Source: an uncultured Muribaculaceae bacterium (GTDB lineage Bacteria; Bacteroidota; Bacteroidia; Bacteroidales; Muribaculaceae). From it: DNA of 34,124 nt. The stretch spans positions 1 through 34,124 of the forward strand of contig CAJTWL010000024.1 in assembly GCA_910579845.1 (NCBI GenBank). Direction: 5' to 3'. Below the pieces are notes generated by a model. It saw only the letters and a list, made by a program, of their open reading frames with translations, did no database searches and was not told the DNA's origin. The translations under genes and the position numbers were made by a program. This document shows, one piece after another, positions 16,353 through 25,246 of the stretch (position 1 is the stretch's first letter; each line of letters starts with the position of its first letter).

Positions 16353-16383
16353 CAAATTTAATAAAAATATGAAACTGCTCAAA
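16353..16383 (-). promoter_or_regulatory. Consensus Bacteroidetes promoter
   Basis: On the minus strand: TTTG (16383-16380), exactly 19 bases, then TAAATTTG (16360-16353). This matches the primary sigma consensus TTTG-N19-21-TAnnTTTG. It lies 34 bases before the start of the DUF115/GT42-like gene and may also drive the downstream cytidylyltransferase, synthase and phosphatase genes. Confidence 0.85.
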
Positions 16384-16467
16384 ATTATTGTCAAGAGGGT
16401 TAATAATTTGATAGATTATAACGTTAGATTATAACAACTTCTAAGTATTCAAAATAATCAATTATAT

Positions 16468-17826
16468 ATGACTCATAAAGACCCGCCGTCCGGACGGCTT
16501 TTCTCTACCCGTCTTGGAGTGCTTGCAACAACTGTCGGATCATCGGTTGGATTAGGAAATATATGGCGGTTTCCATATGAAGCAGGTACTCATGGAGGCG
16601 GAGCTTTCCTTTTTTGCTATCTGATATTCACTTTTCTTATAGGCATACCTGTCGTATGCTCCGAATTTGTAATGGGTCGTTACACGCGGTCTGATGTGTC
16701 GGGAGCATACCGGAAGCTTGCCACTCGCGGGAAATGGTGGATTATGGGATATTTAGGTATTTTAGGAGCCGTACTTATCATAGGTTTTTATACTGTTGTG
16801 GCAGGATGGACTCTTGAATATCTTACCAAGTCGTTGACCGGAGAACTTACTGCGTCGGCAACTTCTGCCGATCTGCATGTCCGATTCGGTTCTTTTATTA
16901 CAAGCACCTGGCAGCCGATTCTTTGGATAATAGTGTTTATGGGGCTTAATTATTTTATTTTGATAAAAGGAGCCGCAGGAATAGAAAAAGTGTCCAATGT
17001 GCTTATGCCGCTGCTTTTTCTGATTCTTATAGTTTTTTGTATCAATTCCCTGATGCTTCCCAAAACAAGCGAAGGATTGCAATTTCTCTTTACACCTGAT
17101 TTCTCTGCGGTGACACCACGTATGCTTTTGTCGGCACTCGGGCAATCGTTTTTTTCGTTGAGTCTTGGAATCGGATGCATGACTACATATGCATCTTACT
17201 TTTCCGACAAAATCCATCTTGGCAGAGATGCCGCTATAATGGCTATTCTGGACACGACAGTGGCGACATTGGCAGGAATTATTATTTTTCCGGCAGTATT
17301 TACATACGGATTTTCCCCGACAGCCGGACCTACATTGGTGTTTGAGGTATTCCCTGAGATATTTGTAAACTTCGCCGGTGGAGCAGTGTGGTCAACATTG
17401 TTCTTTGCGTTGCTTGCCATAGCTTCGCTGACGTCTACAATATCCATGCATGAGATTGTGATCAAATTCCTGACAGATAAATTGGGAATGCACAGACGAA
17501 GCGCGACGTTGCTTGATATAGGCGTAACTACAATGTTGGCGGTATTGTGTGCCTTGAGTTTTGGTAAACTTCAGAATATTACTGTAGCAGGTTTGACATT
17601 TTTCAATCTGTTTGATTATCTTGCATCAAATATAATTATGCCTTTAGGAGGAATGATATGTTCCATATTCGTCGGCTGGGTGGTTGAGAGAAAAGTAGTA
17701 AATGATCAGCTCACCAATCATGGAACATTGAGAGCCGGTTTTTCAAAATTCATAGTATTCTCATTGCGTTATATCGCTCCATTGGCAATATTTGTGATTT
17801 TTCTGAATTCTCTGGGAGTAATTTAG
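16468..17826 (+). CDS. Sodium-dependent transporter, NSS/SNF family
   Basis: Predicted 452-residue inner-membrane symporter of the neurotransmitter:sodium symporter family (LeuT fold), moving an amino acid or similar solute with Na+. The first helix has the family signature SSVGLGNIWRFPYEAG with the following glycine-rich THGGGAF; TM6-like (FFSLSLGIGCMTTYASYF) and TM8-like (ASLTSTISMHEIVIKF) segments are clear. About 11 membrane segments are visible, as in many bacterial members. It has its own start region and faces the EamA gene tail to tail with a 28-base gap. The solute cannot be read from the sequence; tyrosine, tryptophan or leucine are typical for bacterial homologues. Confidence 0.95.
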   Translation: MTHKDPPSGRLFSTRLGVLATTVGSSVGLGNIWRFPYEAGTHGGGAFLFCYLIFTFLIGIPVVCSEFVMGRYTRSDVSGAYRKLATRGKWWIMGYLGILGAVLIIGFYTVVAGWTLEYLTKSLTGELTASATSADLHVRFGSFITSTWQPILWIIVFMGLNYFILIKGAAGIEKVSNVLMPLLFLILIVFCINSLMLPKTSEGLQFLFTPDFSAVTPRMLLSALGQSFFSLSLGIGCMTTYASYFSDKIHLGRDAAIMAILDTTVATLAGIIIFPAVFTYGFSPTAGPTLVFEVFPEIFVNFAGGAVWSTLFFALLAIASLTSTISMHEIVIKFLTDKLGMHRRSATLLDIGVTTMLAVLCALSFGKLQNITVAGLTFFNLFDYLASNIIMPLGGMICSIFVGWVVERKVVNDQLTNHGTLRAGFSKFIVFSLRYIAPLAIFVIFLNSLGVI

Positions 17827-17854
17827 AAATAGTTATCCGGTTCTCTGAGTGCTA

Positions 17855-18775
17855 TTATTTTGATATGCGTTTGTGTTTACCTCTATTGGTTGCAATCATA
17901 CCCAATACTACAATTACCATGGCAGCCACTTGTATCCATTTAAGATGATCCAGTTTCATTAAGACTGCCGATATTGCCGCAAATACGGGTATAAGGTACT
18001 GATAGAGAGACACCATCTCGGAACCGATCATTCTCTGGGCAGGCTGTACAAGGAAGTATGCCAAGAAAGTAGGGCATAACAGAATAAATCCGATTTCAAG
18101 CCAGGGTACAGCCGGGGCTCCGTGAAGCAATGGCAATTTGTCGAAGCCGATAAATAGAAAGAGTCCAGGAATGGCTGCAAAGAGAAACACCCATCTAAGC
18201 AGTGTGATAGGATGATACTTTTTTGACGGACCCTCCATAACATACAGATAAAAAGCATAACAGATGGTGGAAATTATCGCAAGGGTGTCGCCCAACAGGT
18301 TGTCGGAGCCGTGATTGGCATCCGAAGATCCGGAAAGAATCACCAAGGCGGCTCCAGTCATTGAGATTATGATTCCGGCATATTCCAGCCATGACGGACG
18401 GCTTTTATCGAATATTACCTGCATAAGAATCACGAATACCGGAGGAAGAGTCATTATGATGGATATGTCAATGGGATTTGCGTAGCGCAAGGATGTCACG
18501 AATAGATAAATGAACAGGAATAGTCCTATAAAACCGGCAGGAACTATGCGCTTCCAGTCTCCTTGATCAATGCGTTCGTTATTCATGAAAAGTGATACCA
18601 GCCACATAAGCAGGCAGCCTCCTGCCAGACGGACAGCGGCGATGCTGTCTGCTGTCATCCATGTCGGTATCAAAGCCTTGGTTAAAGTAACATTTACTCC
18701 CCAGAATATTGTTGCGGTCAATATGCATACATTGCCTGTCAGGAGGGATCCGGCTTTATTCCCTTTTGTATTCAT
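17855..18775 (-). CDS. EamA family (DMT) exporter
   Basis: Predicted 306-residue drug/metabolite-type transporter with two EamA repeats and about ten membrane helices. The first repeat begins ILTATIFWGVNVTLTKALIP and the second begins after GDTLAIISTICYAFYLYVMEG, the usual internal duplication. The conserved RLAGG and SLYQYLIPVFAAISA motifs are present. Such proteins export amino acids or small metabolites. It ends in a basic tail. It converges with the NSS symporter gene, so the two are not co-transcribed. The substrate is unknown. Confidence 0.92.
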   Translation of the reverse strand: MNTKGNKAGSLLTGNVCILTATIFWGVNVTLTKALIPTWMTADSIAAVRLAGGCLLMWLVSLFMNNERIDQGDWKRIVPAGFIGLFLFIYLFVTSLRYANPIDISIIMTLPPVFVILMQVIFDKSRPSWLEYAGIIISMTGAALVILSGSSDANHGSDNLLGDTLAIISTICYAFYLYVMEGPSKKYHPITLLRWVFLFAAIPGLFLFIGFDKLPLLHGAPAVPWLEIGFILLCPTFLAYFLVQPAQRMIGSEMVSLYQYLIPVFAAISAVLMKLDHLKWIQVAAMVIVVLGMIATNRGKHKRISK

Positions 18776-18980
18776 AAGGTAATATTATTTTAGATTAATT
18801 TATTCCCAAGTCTTTAACGGTTGCGGCGGGCAATGGGTTCAGACTGTGATGAGTATGAAAAAAGCAAAATACCTGGAATCGTTATATAGATATCATTTTC
18901 TCGAAATAAATTTAGACAGCTTCTAAACAGTTTCTAAATAAAATCGTATATTAGCATCTTGAATATGCTAATCTGACACG
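18776..18980. other. Intergenic region between divergent genes, no clear element
   Basis: This 205-base gap separates the divergent EamA and GH20 genes and must hold both promoters. I see a short repeat, CAGCTTCTAAACAGTTTCTAAA (written as two TTCTAAA boxes near 18921 and 18931), but no convincing TTTG/TAnnTTTG pair and no open frame with coding character. Confidence 0.4.
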
Positions 18981-20609
18981 ATGATGAAAATAAAATATTG
19001 TATTATGGTCGCTTTGGCTTGCATTCCGGGAATTTTCTGTCAGGCGGAACTGCCTCGGGCAGACTTCCGGGTAGTGCCATTGCCGAATTCAATCGAGAAT
19101 ATCGAAAGTTCCAAACCATTCCTGCTGACAGGGGACTGTTGTATAATATGCGGAAATGATACGTTGACCGGAAGACTTCTTGCAGAGGATATATTTAAGA
19201 TCACCGGACTTAATCTTGCAGTGCAGGAGAGTGCTTCCAAAAAGAATCAACGGGCTGTACGATTTGAGACTGATGCCACTGTGTCAAATCCGGAGGGATA
19301 TCGAATAAATGTGGACAGCAAAGGGATTCGCATCTCGGCATCCTCAAGGGCAGGTCTGTTCTATGGATCAAAAACTCTCGTCAAGTCATTGCCCCAGAGA
19401 AAAACGGATACAGTGTCCGTTCCTGCAGTGCGGATTTCTGATGCACCAAGATTTGCTTATCGAGGAATGCTTCTTGACTGCGGCAGACACTTTTTCCCGG
19501 TAAAGGATGTGAAGGTATTCATAGATATGCTCGCACTTCACAATATGAATACACTTCATTGGCATTTGACGGAAGATCAGGGCTGGCGTTTTGAGGTCAG
19601 GAAGCACCCTGTGCTCACGGAAGTAGGTTCAAAAAGGAGAGGTAGCGAGATCGGTTGGTCTGTGGGACTCAATGACGGTGTTCCGCATGAGGGTTTTTAT
19701 ACACAGGATGACTGTCGTGAGGTGATCCGTTATGCGGCAGAACGGAATATTACGGTTATACCGGAGATTGATATTCCGGGACATACCACATCGCTTCTGG
19801 CTTGCTTCCCGGAGATCGGTTGTACCGGAGGACCGTATTCCGTCAGTGATCACTGGGGTGTGCATGAGGATATCGTATGTGCGGGAAATGACCATACGTT
19901 CGAGATCCTGCGCGATGTTCTTGATGAGGTTTGTGAGGTGTTTCCGTCGGAATATATCAACATCGGAGGTGATGAGGCGCCCAAGACAAGATGGGAACAA
20001 TGTCCAAAATGCCAGGCGCGCATAGAGAAGGAGGGTATTATCGCAACCGACGGGCATTCCAAGGAATCTGCCCTACAGGGCTGGTTTACGCATCAGATAG
20101 AACAGTACCTTAATAAGAAGGGAAGAAAGGTCATAGGCTGGAATGAGATTGCGGAGAGTGTTGCATCCGCTTCTTCCGCCATCATGAACCGTTACGATTC
20201 TGTAGCCACAGCCAATGCTGTTCGTGAAGGCAGGGATGTGGTGGTGAATACCTCCGCATATTGCTATTTCGATTATCCCCAAGGTTCTGATCTGCGTCTT
20301 GAGCCGAAGCTTTTTCCGCTTGGAGAGACTGTAGGTCTCAGTCGTGTGTATTCTCTCGAACCTGTGCCTGCAGGATTGACTGAAGAGGAGAAAAGCCACA
20401 TATTGGGGGTTCAGGCAAATGTTTGGGGTGAGTTTATCGACAGGTTATTGCTTGTCCAGTATCAGACATTGCCCCGCATGGCGGCGATGGCAGAAGTGCA
20501 ATGGACAGAACCTGCAAACAAGAACTATAAGGATTTCCTTCACCGCCTACCTAATATGCGGAAGTCTTATGATACCAACGGCTATTTCCATCGGGCACAT
20601 ATAGAGTGA
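18981..20609 (+). CDS. Beta-N-acetylhexosaminidase, GH20
   Basis: Predicted 542-residue exported hydrolase that removes terminal beta-linked GlcNAc or GalNAc from host glycans or chitooligosaccharides. It has a signal peptide (1-21), a GH20b N-terminal domain (about 28-150) and a TIM-barrel catalytic domain from about 157. Motifs: RGMLLDCGRHF, TLHWHLTEDQGWRFE, VIPEIDIPGHT and the catalytic Asp331-Glu332 in INIGGDEAPKTRW (substrate-assisted mechanism). The -1 to -3 residues before Cys20 do not form a good lipobox, so it is probably periplasmic. It lacks C-terminal accessory domains. It converges with a TonB-domain gene 16 bases away. Confidence 0.96.
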   Translation: MMKIKYCIMVALACIPGIFCQAELPRADFRVVPLPNSIENIESSKPFLLTGDCCIICGNDTLTGRLLAEDIFKITGLNLAVQESASKKNQRAVRFETDATVSNPEGYRINVDSKGIRISASSRAGLFYGSKTLVKSLPQRKTDTVSVPAVRISDAPRFAYRGMLLDCGRHFFPVKDVKVFIDMLALHNMNTLHWHLTEDQGWRFEVRKHPVLTEVGSKRRGSEIGWSVGLNDGVPHEGFYTQDDCREVIRYAAERNITVIPEIDIPGHTTSLLACFPEIGCTGGPYSVSDHWGVHEDIVCAGNDHTFEILRDVLDEVCEVFPSEYINIGGDEAPKTRWEQCPKCQARIEKEGIIATDGHSKESALQGWFTHQIEQYLNKKGRKVIGWNEIAESVASASSAIMNRYDSVATANAVREGRDVVVNTSAYCYFDYPQGSDLRLEPKLFPLGETVGLSRVYSLEPVPAGLTEEEKSHILGVQANVWGEFIDRLLLVQYQTLPRMAAMAEVQWTEPANKNYKDFLHRLPNMRKSYDTNGYFHRAHIE

Positions 20610-20625
20610 AGGAATGTGCTCCGCT

Positions 20626-21717
20626 TTATTTCAATCTGAATATCATCGGTACATTCATTTTGGTCCGCACGGCTCTGCCGTTGATTTTTCCGGGTGTGAA
20701 CTTAGGCAATAACTTCACAACACGCATGGCTTCCTTGTCAAGTTCGGGGCTTACGGATTTTATGACATTGACATCGCCAACACTGCCGTCCCTCTCTATG
20801 ACGAAACTGACCGTCACTTTCCCCTGTATTCCGTTTTCCGCCGCAAGTGGAGGATATTTTTGGTTTCTTGCCAAAGTTGATAAGAGAGCGCCTAAGCCTC
20901 CCGGAAACTCGGGCTGTGTCTCAACTGTTGTGTATATGGAGTTATCATCGGTTATGGTCTTCTGTACGTTATAAGACACCATCCCTGTATTAATAGTTTC
21001 GATCTGCTTTGTGCCGTCTGCATCCATGTATCCATATACTACAAGTGGTGCGGCAGTTTCAGCTGCATGGTTTAAAAGATAGTCGACATCGCGGCGGGTG
21101 AATTTATCCAGTCCAGCCATACCCCCGACTACTCCGTTCAAGATTCCGGGGTGGGCGGAATCTCCGTCCATTTCAAGGAAACAATAGTATGGGCATACTA
21201 CATAACCGTCCTTGTACTTGCCGATATGATAAGTATTATATCCGACTCCGCCTCCACTTTCCACCACTACATAAAGGTCTGAGCCGACTTCCCATGCAAG
21301 CATCATATTGGAATCAAATATCTCTTGCGGAGTCAGTTTGAAGGTTCCTATTTTGCGAAGAGAGTATGCTGTAGTCCAGACTGACAACGGCTCGTCACCA
21401 TTATCGAATTCCAAGTTGATCCAACCTCCATCCTTGGCTTTGAGCGGATGATTTCCATATAATTTCACAATATCCCACCATTCCGGTATTGCTGACCTTG
21501 ATGCCCATTGAAAAGAGCAATCTTCTCCGCATTGCGAAACGAGTACATCTGACGATGCATTTGGCTTCTGGTAGATAACGGGGGGATTGTCTGTGTCTTT
21601 GGGGGAGACAAGTATCTCCCATGTAGGCACAGGGACATCAAAAGGTATTTTCACTTGTGCATACACTGACATGGAAATTGCACAGATGAGGATGATAAAA
21701 TAACAGGATCTTTTCAT
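20626..21717 (-). CDS. Exported protein with C-terminal TonB domain
   Basis: Predicted 363-residue protein with a cleavable signal peptide (1-20, ending VYA-Q) and no membrane anchor after it. The C-terminal 94 residues (about 270-363) are a TonB domain: PEFPGGLGALLSTLARN, YPPLAAENGIQGKVTVSF, and the ending FTPGKINGRAVRTKMNVP are textbook. Residues 30-250 form an unrecognised domain with tandem Gly-Trp-rich segments. Classical TonB is held in the inner membrane to work with ExbB and ExbD; this one is not, so it probably uses the TonB fold for binding. It is the last gene of a three-gene operon, with seven bases separating it from the SH3 gene. Confidence 0.85.
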   Translation of the reverse strand: MKRSCYFIILICAISMSVYAQVKIPFDVPVPTWEILVSPKDTDNPPVIYQKPNASSDVLVSQCGEDCSFQWASRSAIPEWWDIVKLYGNHPLKAKDGGWINLEFDNGDEPLSVWTTAYSLRKIGTFKLTPQEIFDSNMMLAWEVGSDLYVVVESGGGVGYNTYHIGKYKDGYVVCPYYCFLEMDGDSAHPGILNGVVGGMAGLDKFTRRDVDYLLNHAAETAAPLVVYGYMDADGTKQIETINTGMVSYNVQKTITDDNSIYTTVETQPEFPGGLGALLSTLARNQKYPPLAAENGIQGKVTVSFVIERDGSVGDVNVIKSVSPELDKEAMRVVKLLPKFTPGKINGRAVRTKMNVPMIFRLK

Positions 21718-21724
21718 TATAAGA

Positions 21725-23053
21725 TTATTTTGCAGTTACATTGAAAGTATAGACGGTCTCTCCGTTGGCACTTGTCCAGGTGCCGTGATAGCGTTTGGAC
21801 GAGATCGTACCCTCGAATTTGCCGGTCATGTTCATGCCGACATATTCCTCAAGCACAAGGTGCTCGTAGTCGTCGGTCAACTGACCTCGGAGCTGTATCG
21901 GGGTCCCGTTCTTGGTGTAGAAGTATTCACCGGTATAGAATGCGCCGCCATCGCTTGTCAGTTTCATTTCGATAGCATATTTGCCGTTGATGGTGCCTTT
22001 GTATTCATGTGTATATTCATTTCCCACAGGCTCTTCATAATCGGGAGTGGAAATTTCGGTTTTAGGTTCCTCTTCAAAGCTCATGGTTATATTGTTGTTC
22101 CCTTTTGCGGGTGTAAGCGTAACATGTATGTTTTCAGAGGATCTTGAAATAGCCTTAATTCCTTCGGCATCTCTCGGCATTTCGTTTTGTGAATACAAGT
22201 GGGGCTGCTCGTTTTCATCTATTGTATAGACTACAAGTACATCGAGAGTATATTTCTTTCCTGCCACGAACGCGAGTGTCTCAACGCCATCACAGCACTC
22301 CGCCAGAGCACATACCCCTTCAAATCCGGGAGAAATCACTTTGATGCTGTCTGACTGGTTCTGACTGAAATAATCAATCACAGCCCGGCGCTGCCCCGGA
22401 GCTTGAATGGCTTGCTGCACATAATTCTGTTTGAACCCGGCTTGCTCCAGGGCTTTGAAGCTATCATAGTCAACCAGATTATTCAGAAGCGCATAACCTT
22501 CTTTGACTGTGCCGTAATCATCGTTGTATTTTACCTTAGCCCACTCTGCGCCATCCATAATCTCAACCAGGCTTAACTCTTTGCCGAATCCCCAGTCAGC
22601 AATTACCGTGGAATTGTTTGAGGGTGCGGAATGAATCTCGATATTTTGTGTAAACACATAACGACGCTCTTTAATGTCGGAAGAGGTTAGCCATGCAAAC
22701 ACCGCAATCAATATCAGTGCCAGAACTCCGACACCTATGCTGCCCCATATTATCCATTTCTTTTTGTCATTTCCGGTGTCAGAACCGGCTTCTTCGTCAA
22801 CATCAAGAGAATCGGCAGATTTATAGGATCCGTCAACGATTGCCTCTTCTTCATCGAATTCTTCAATGACTTCAATTTCATCGTTCGATTCATCCTCTCT
22901 CTCGATTTGAACGACATTCATTTTGCGGTTGAATCCACCGTTTTTGATTTTTGACCAACCCATTATCAGGAAAATGAATTGGAGAACCCAGATTGTCAGT
23001 GCGGCTAAAGCCACTATGACAAGTATCGTAATTGCTAAACTTACAGAATTCAT
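21725..23053 (-). CDS. Membrane protein with acidic linker and bacterial SH3 domain
   Basis: Predicted 442-residue protein: a membrane helix (about 5-31), a strongly acidic cytoplasmic linker (50-95, runs of Glu and Asp), a second helix (100-122), then a periplasmic part with an SH3b-like domain (about 131-190; VFTQNIEIHSAPSNNSTV and the WAKVKY strand). The C-terminal 150 residues are beta-rich with FEGTISSKRYHGTW and look like a small barrel or lipocalin-like fold. SH3b domains often bind peptidoglycan or peptides. It is the middle gene of an operon with a four-helix membrane protein upstream and the TonB-domain protein downstream. The function is unknown; a shared envelope task is inferred. 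Confidence 0.75.
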   Translation of the reverse strand: MNSVSLAITILVIVALAALTIWVLQFIFLIMGWSKIKNGGFNRKMNVVQIEREDESNDEIEVIEEFDEEEAIVDGSYKSADSLDVDEEAGSDTGNDKKKWIIWGSIGVGVLALILIAVFAWLTSSDIKERRYVFTQNIEIHSAPSNNSTVIADWGFGKELSLVEIMDGAEWAKVKYNDDYGTVKEGYALLNNLVDYDSFKALEQAGFKQNYVQQAIQAPGQRRAVIDYFSQNQSDSIKVISPGFEGVCALAECCDGVETLAFVAGKKYTLDVLVVYTIDENEQPHLYSQNEMPRDAEGIKAISRSSENIHVTLTPAKGNNNITMSFEEEPKTEISTPDYEEPVGNEYTHEYKGTINGKYAIEMKLTSDGGAFYTGEYFYTKNGTPIQLRGQLTDDYEHLVLEEYVGMNMTGKFEGTISSKRYHGTWTSANGETVYTFNVTAK

Positions 23054-23063
23054 AATGGAGGAA

Positions 23064-23744
23064 TTAAAGGAATGAACTGATTATATTGGGCAGTTCTCCA
23101 ATCATGCCGATGCCGACAAAAAGCACTATAAGCCCGATTATAATCGGAAGGAACTGAAGAATTATGGCGAATGTGTAGGAGGTCTTCAGGTTCTTTGCTC
23201 CTTGACGGGCATGCTGGTTCCAGCTTTTCTCTCGCGACAGTTTATTGAAAGCTCCGGCGAATTTGAACAAGGAGATGAGATTCAGTATCCAACCTACAAA
23301 ACGGAAAAGGAAACCAAACCATCCGAGGAAACCGGCAAGGAAATAACAGAATATTCCGGCTATTCCAAGCCAGCAGGCGCTTTTGAGATTTCCTGTAAGC
23401 CACTGAGCCCGCTCGGTAATCTGGGAGTTCTTGAATTTGGAAAGACCGATTACGTACATTACCCATCCTGCGATGCTGAGAATCTCGAAGATCCGCATGA
23501 CAGTGGCAGTATTATGGTAATAGCCTATTGCTTTTGACAACTTATCATTCTCTTGTCCGAATTGCATTGCAAGTTCCGAATATCTCTCTACGATATTGAA
23601 AAATATACTAAGAAAGCTGTATATGGATTCGGAAATAGCGGCAAACCATCCAAAGAGGGTAAGCGCAAGTACGCCCCAGAAAATCAAATTGGTTGAGGTT
23701 TTCCAAAGTTGTATTCGTGAAGAAGATTGATTCATAAAAATCAT
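23064..23744 (-). CDS. Polytopic membrane protein of unknown function
   Basis: Predicted 226-residue inner-membrane protein with about four to five hydrophobic segments, including NLIFWGVLALTLFGWFAAI, the pair around CWLGIAGIFCYFLAGFLGWF, and a C-terminal FLPIIIGLIVLFVGIGMIG. No motif that I recognise. It is the first gene of a minus-strand operon: ten bases separate it from the SH3 gene. It may be the membrane base for the two downstream envelope proteins. The first residues are Ser- and Gln-rich and probably cytoplasmic. Confidence 0.7.
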   Translation of the reverse strand: MIFMNQSSSRIQLWKTSTNLIFWGVLALTLFGWFAAISESIYSFLSIFFNIVERYSELAMQFGQENDKLSKAIGYYHNTATVMRIFEILSIAGWVMYVIGLSKFKNSQITERAQWLTGNLKSACWLGIAGIFCYFLAGFLGWFGFLFRFVGWILNLISLFKFAGAFNKLSREKSWNQHARQGAKNLKTSYTFAIILQFLPIIIGLIVLFVGIGMIGELPNIISSFL

Positions 23745-23938
23745 GATGCCGCTGTCATCCTCTCATTGGCAGTTACATGGTTGGTTAGTACGAGAAAAGC
23801 GTAGGAATCAGTATCTGTTGCTGTTTTGTTTTATAATAAACTGTTGCTCAATCCCTTGATCATAGTAAGAAATTTTGCGAGAATTTCATAAAGTCAAGAA
23901 TCAGCGAAGATAAACGCTTTCTTTTTATTACATTTTAT

Positions 23939-24108
23939 TCACATAATTGGCTTTGCCACCGCATACCGGCTTTCAGCCGACATTCACTATTATGTTTCGT
24001 CGAATATATTTCGTATATTTGACTCACATAATTGGCTTCGCCACCGCGGACCGGCTTTCAGCCGACTTCCGCTATTATGTTTCATCGAATATATTCCGTA
24101 TATTTGTC
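23939..24108. repeat. Two 85-bp tandem direct repeats with inner hairpins
   Basis: Units 23939-24023 and 24024-24108 are the same length and match at most positions. Each starts TCACATAATTGGCTT, contains the hairpin CCGGCTTTCAGCCG, and ends with TATTATGTTTC, CGAATATATT and CGTATATTTG. Upstream, 23745-23938 holds only AT-rich sequence with no evident gene. With only two units and no spacer/repeat alternation this is not CRISPR. It sits directly before a gene fragment and may mark a recombination point. Confidence 0.85.
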
Positions 24109-24141
24109 TTGCCTCCCTCAATTTGATATGATGAGGGAAAT

Positions 24142-24363
24142 ATGCGAGCAAATATCGTGAATTTTTTTGAGATACACAAAGATGTATTTGATATAATAAG
24201 TTTAAAACAACCATTATACACCGAATATAAGGAAAATATCGGCACTAATTCTCATCCGCGAATCAATGTGACGGTCACCTATACATTCGGTTATGGCAAG
24301 AAAGCACAACGTGGCAATGAGGTCGGAGAACAATATGGTTCAAACTCCGCCATAATGAAATAA
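24142..24363 (+). pseudogene. C-terminal fragment of an OMP_b-brl_3-type outer-membrane barrel protein
   Basis: The last ~45 codons encode RINVTVTYTFGYGKKAQRGN, followed by EVGEQYGSNSAIMK. This is the unmistakable end of a Bacteroidetes TonB-dependent outer-membrane beta-barrel protein, normally 700-900 residues long. Nothing before about codon 25 resembles the family, and the upstream bases are tandem repeats, so only the tail survives. The open frame begins at an ATG at 24142 but is unlikely to make a functional product. The SDR gene starts four bases after its stop, which suggests both once belonged to one transcript. The fragment is seen directly; the deletion is inferred. Confidence 0.8.
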
Positions 24364-24367
24364 AGAT

Positions 24368-25054
24368 ATGAATATTCTGATTATAGGGGCAACATCCGGT
24401 ATGGGACACAATCTATGGAAGCATTATGTTTCATTGGGACATAATGTTATAGTTACTGGCAGAAGAAAAGAACTGTTAGACGATATGGAACGTAATTATC
24501 CAGAACTTACCCTATCAGTTCAATGTGATATTTCCCAAACTGAGTTATTGAATGATGTTTTGGAGAATGTCATACACAAATATGGTTGGATAGATTTGGT
24601 CATTGTTTGTGCCGGAATCGGAGAGTTGAATCCGAAAATGGATGTCGAAACAGAGCTGTCTACTCTTTCTGTGAATGTGATTGGATGGGCTAATGCAGTA
24701 GCTCTAATATACAGGCTCTTTGAACGGCAGAAATCGGGGCATCTTGTCACAGTTACATCTGTCGGAGGATTGCAGCCTGCTCCAATAGCACCGTCTTACA
24801 GTGCATCCAAGGCTTTCCAGATTAATTACACCAAATCCTTACAGTGCAAGGCAAAAGGAACGAATATAATTGTTACGGAGATTCGCCCCGGATTGGTTGG
24901 CACTCGAATGGCAAAAGGTGAAGGCTTGTTCTGGGTAATGCCACTTGAAAGAGTTTGTCAAAGTATAATAAAAGCTATTGATAAGAAGCAAAAAAGGCTT
25001 ATTGTCACTCGTCGATGGCGTTTTATAAACTTTTTGCTTAAACACTTTATGTGA
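24368..25054 (+). CDS. Short-chain dehydrogenase/reductase (SDR)
   Basis: Predicted 228-residue cytoplasmic oxidoreductase of the classical SDR family, using NAD(P)H. The nucleotide-binding loop is GATSGMG (residues 7-13), basic residues GRRKE follow the second strand and hint at NADPH, the structural motif is CAGIG (81-85), and the catalytic triad is Ser131, Tyr144 and Lys148 (YSASK). The C-terminus is short and basic with KHFM at the end. It follows the barrel fragment by four bases and has no other partner. The substrate is unknown. Confidence 0.93.
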   Translation: MNILIIGATSGMGHNLWKHYVSLGHNVIVTGRRKELLDDMERNYPELTLSVQCDISQTELLNDVLENVIHKYGWIDLVIVCAGIGELNPKMDVETELSTLSVNVIGWANAVALIYRLFERQKSGHLVTVTSVGGLQPAPIAPSYSASKAFQINYTKSLQCKAKGTNIIVTEIRPGLVGTRMAKGEGLFWVMPLERVCQSIIKAIDKKQKRLIVTRRWRFINFLLKHFM

Positions 25055-25236
25055 TTGCTATTTGCTGTTTATTAGGGGTTAATATCACATACATACAGGA
25101 GTGAGAATAAGGAGCAGACTCGGAAAAGGTTGTAGGTGATAGTATTTGATATGTGAATCTCAAATGGTCTCAAGTAGTAGAATTAGAAGATGTGCTTTTG
25201 TCTGTCTATTAAGCTGATTATGTTCGGAAATTGTTG

Positions 25237-25244
25237 TATCTTTG
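25237..25244 (+). promoter_or_regulatory. Candidate -7 box upstream of direct repeat copy 1
   Basis: TATCTTTG matches TAnnTTTG exactly. No clear TTTG lies 19-21 bases upstream. Transcription from here would read straight into the 145-bp repeat and its terminator hairpin before reaching the sigma-barrel gene. The second repeat copy at 29281 has no such box. The rest of the gap 25055-25236 holds nothing I recognise. Confidence 0.5.
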
Positions 25245-25246
25245 TT

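Noticed and set aside
16762..17217. 151-codon minus-strand open frame
   Set aside because: Antisense to the NSS transporter; His/Lys-rich composition is typical of antisense membrane-protein codons.
23939..24108. Tandem repeats considered as a CRISPR array
   Set aside because: Only two 85-bp units, directly abutting with no spacers, and no cas genes nearby.
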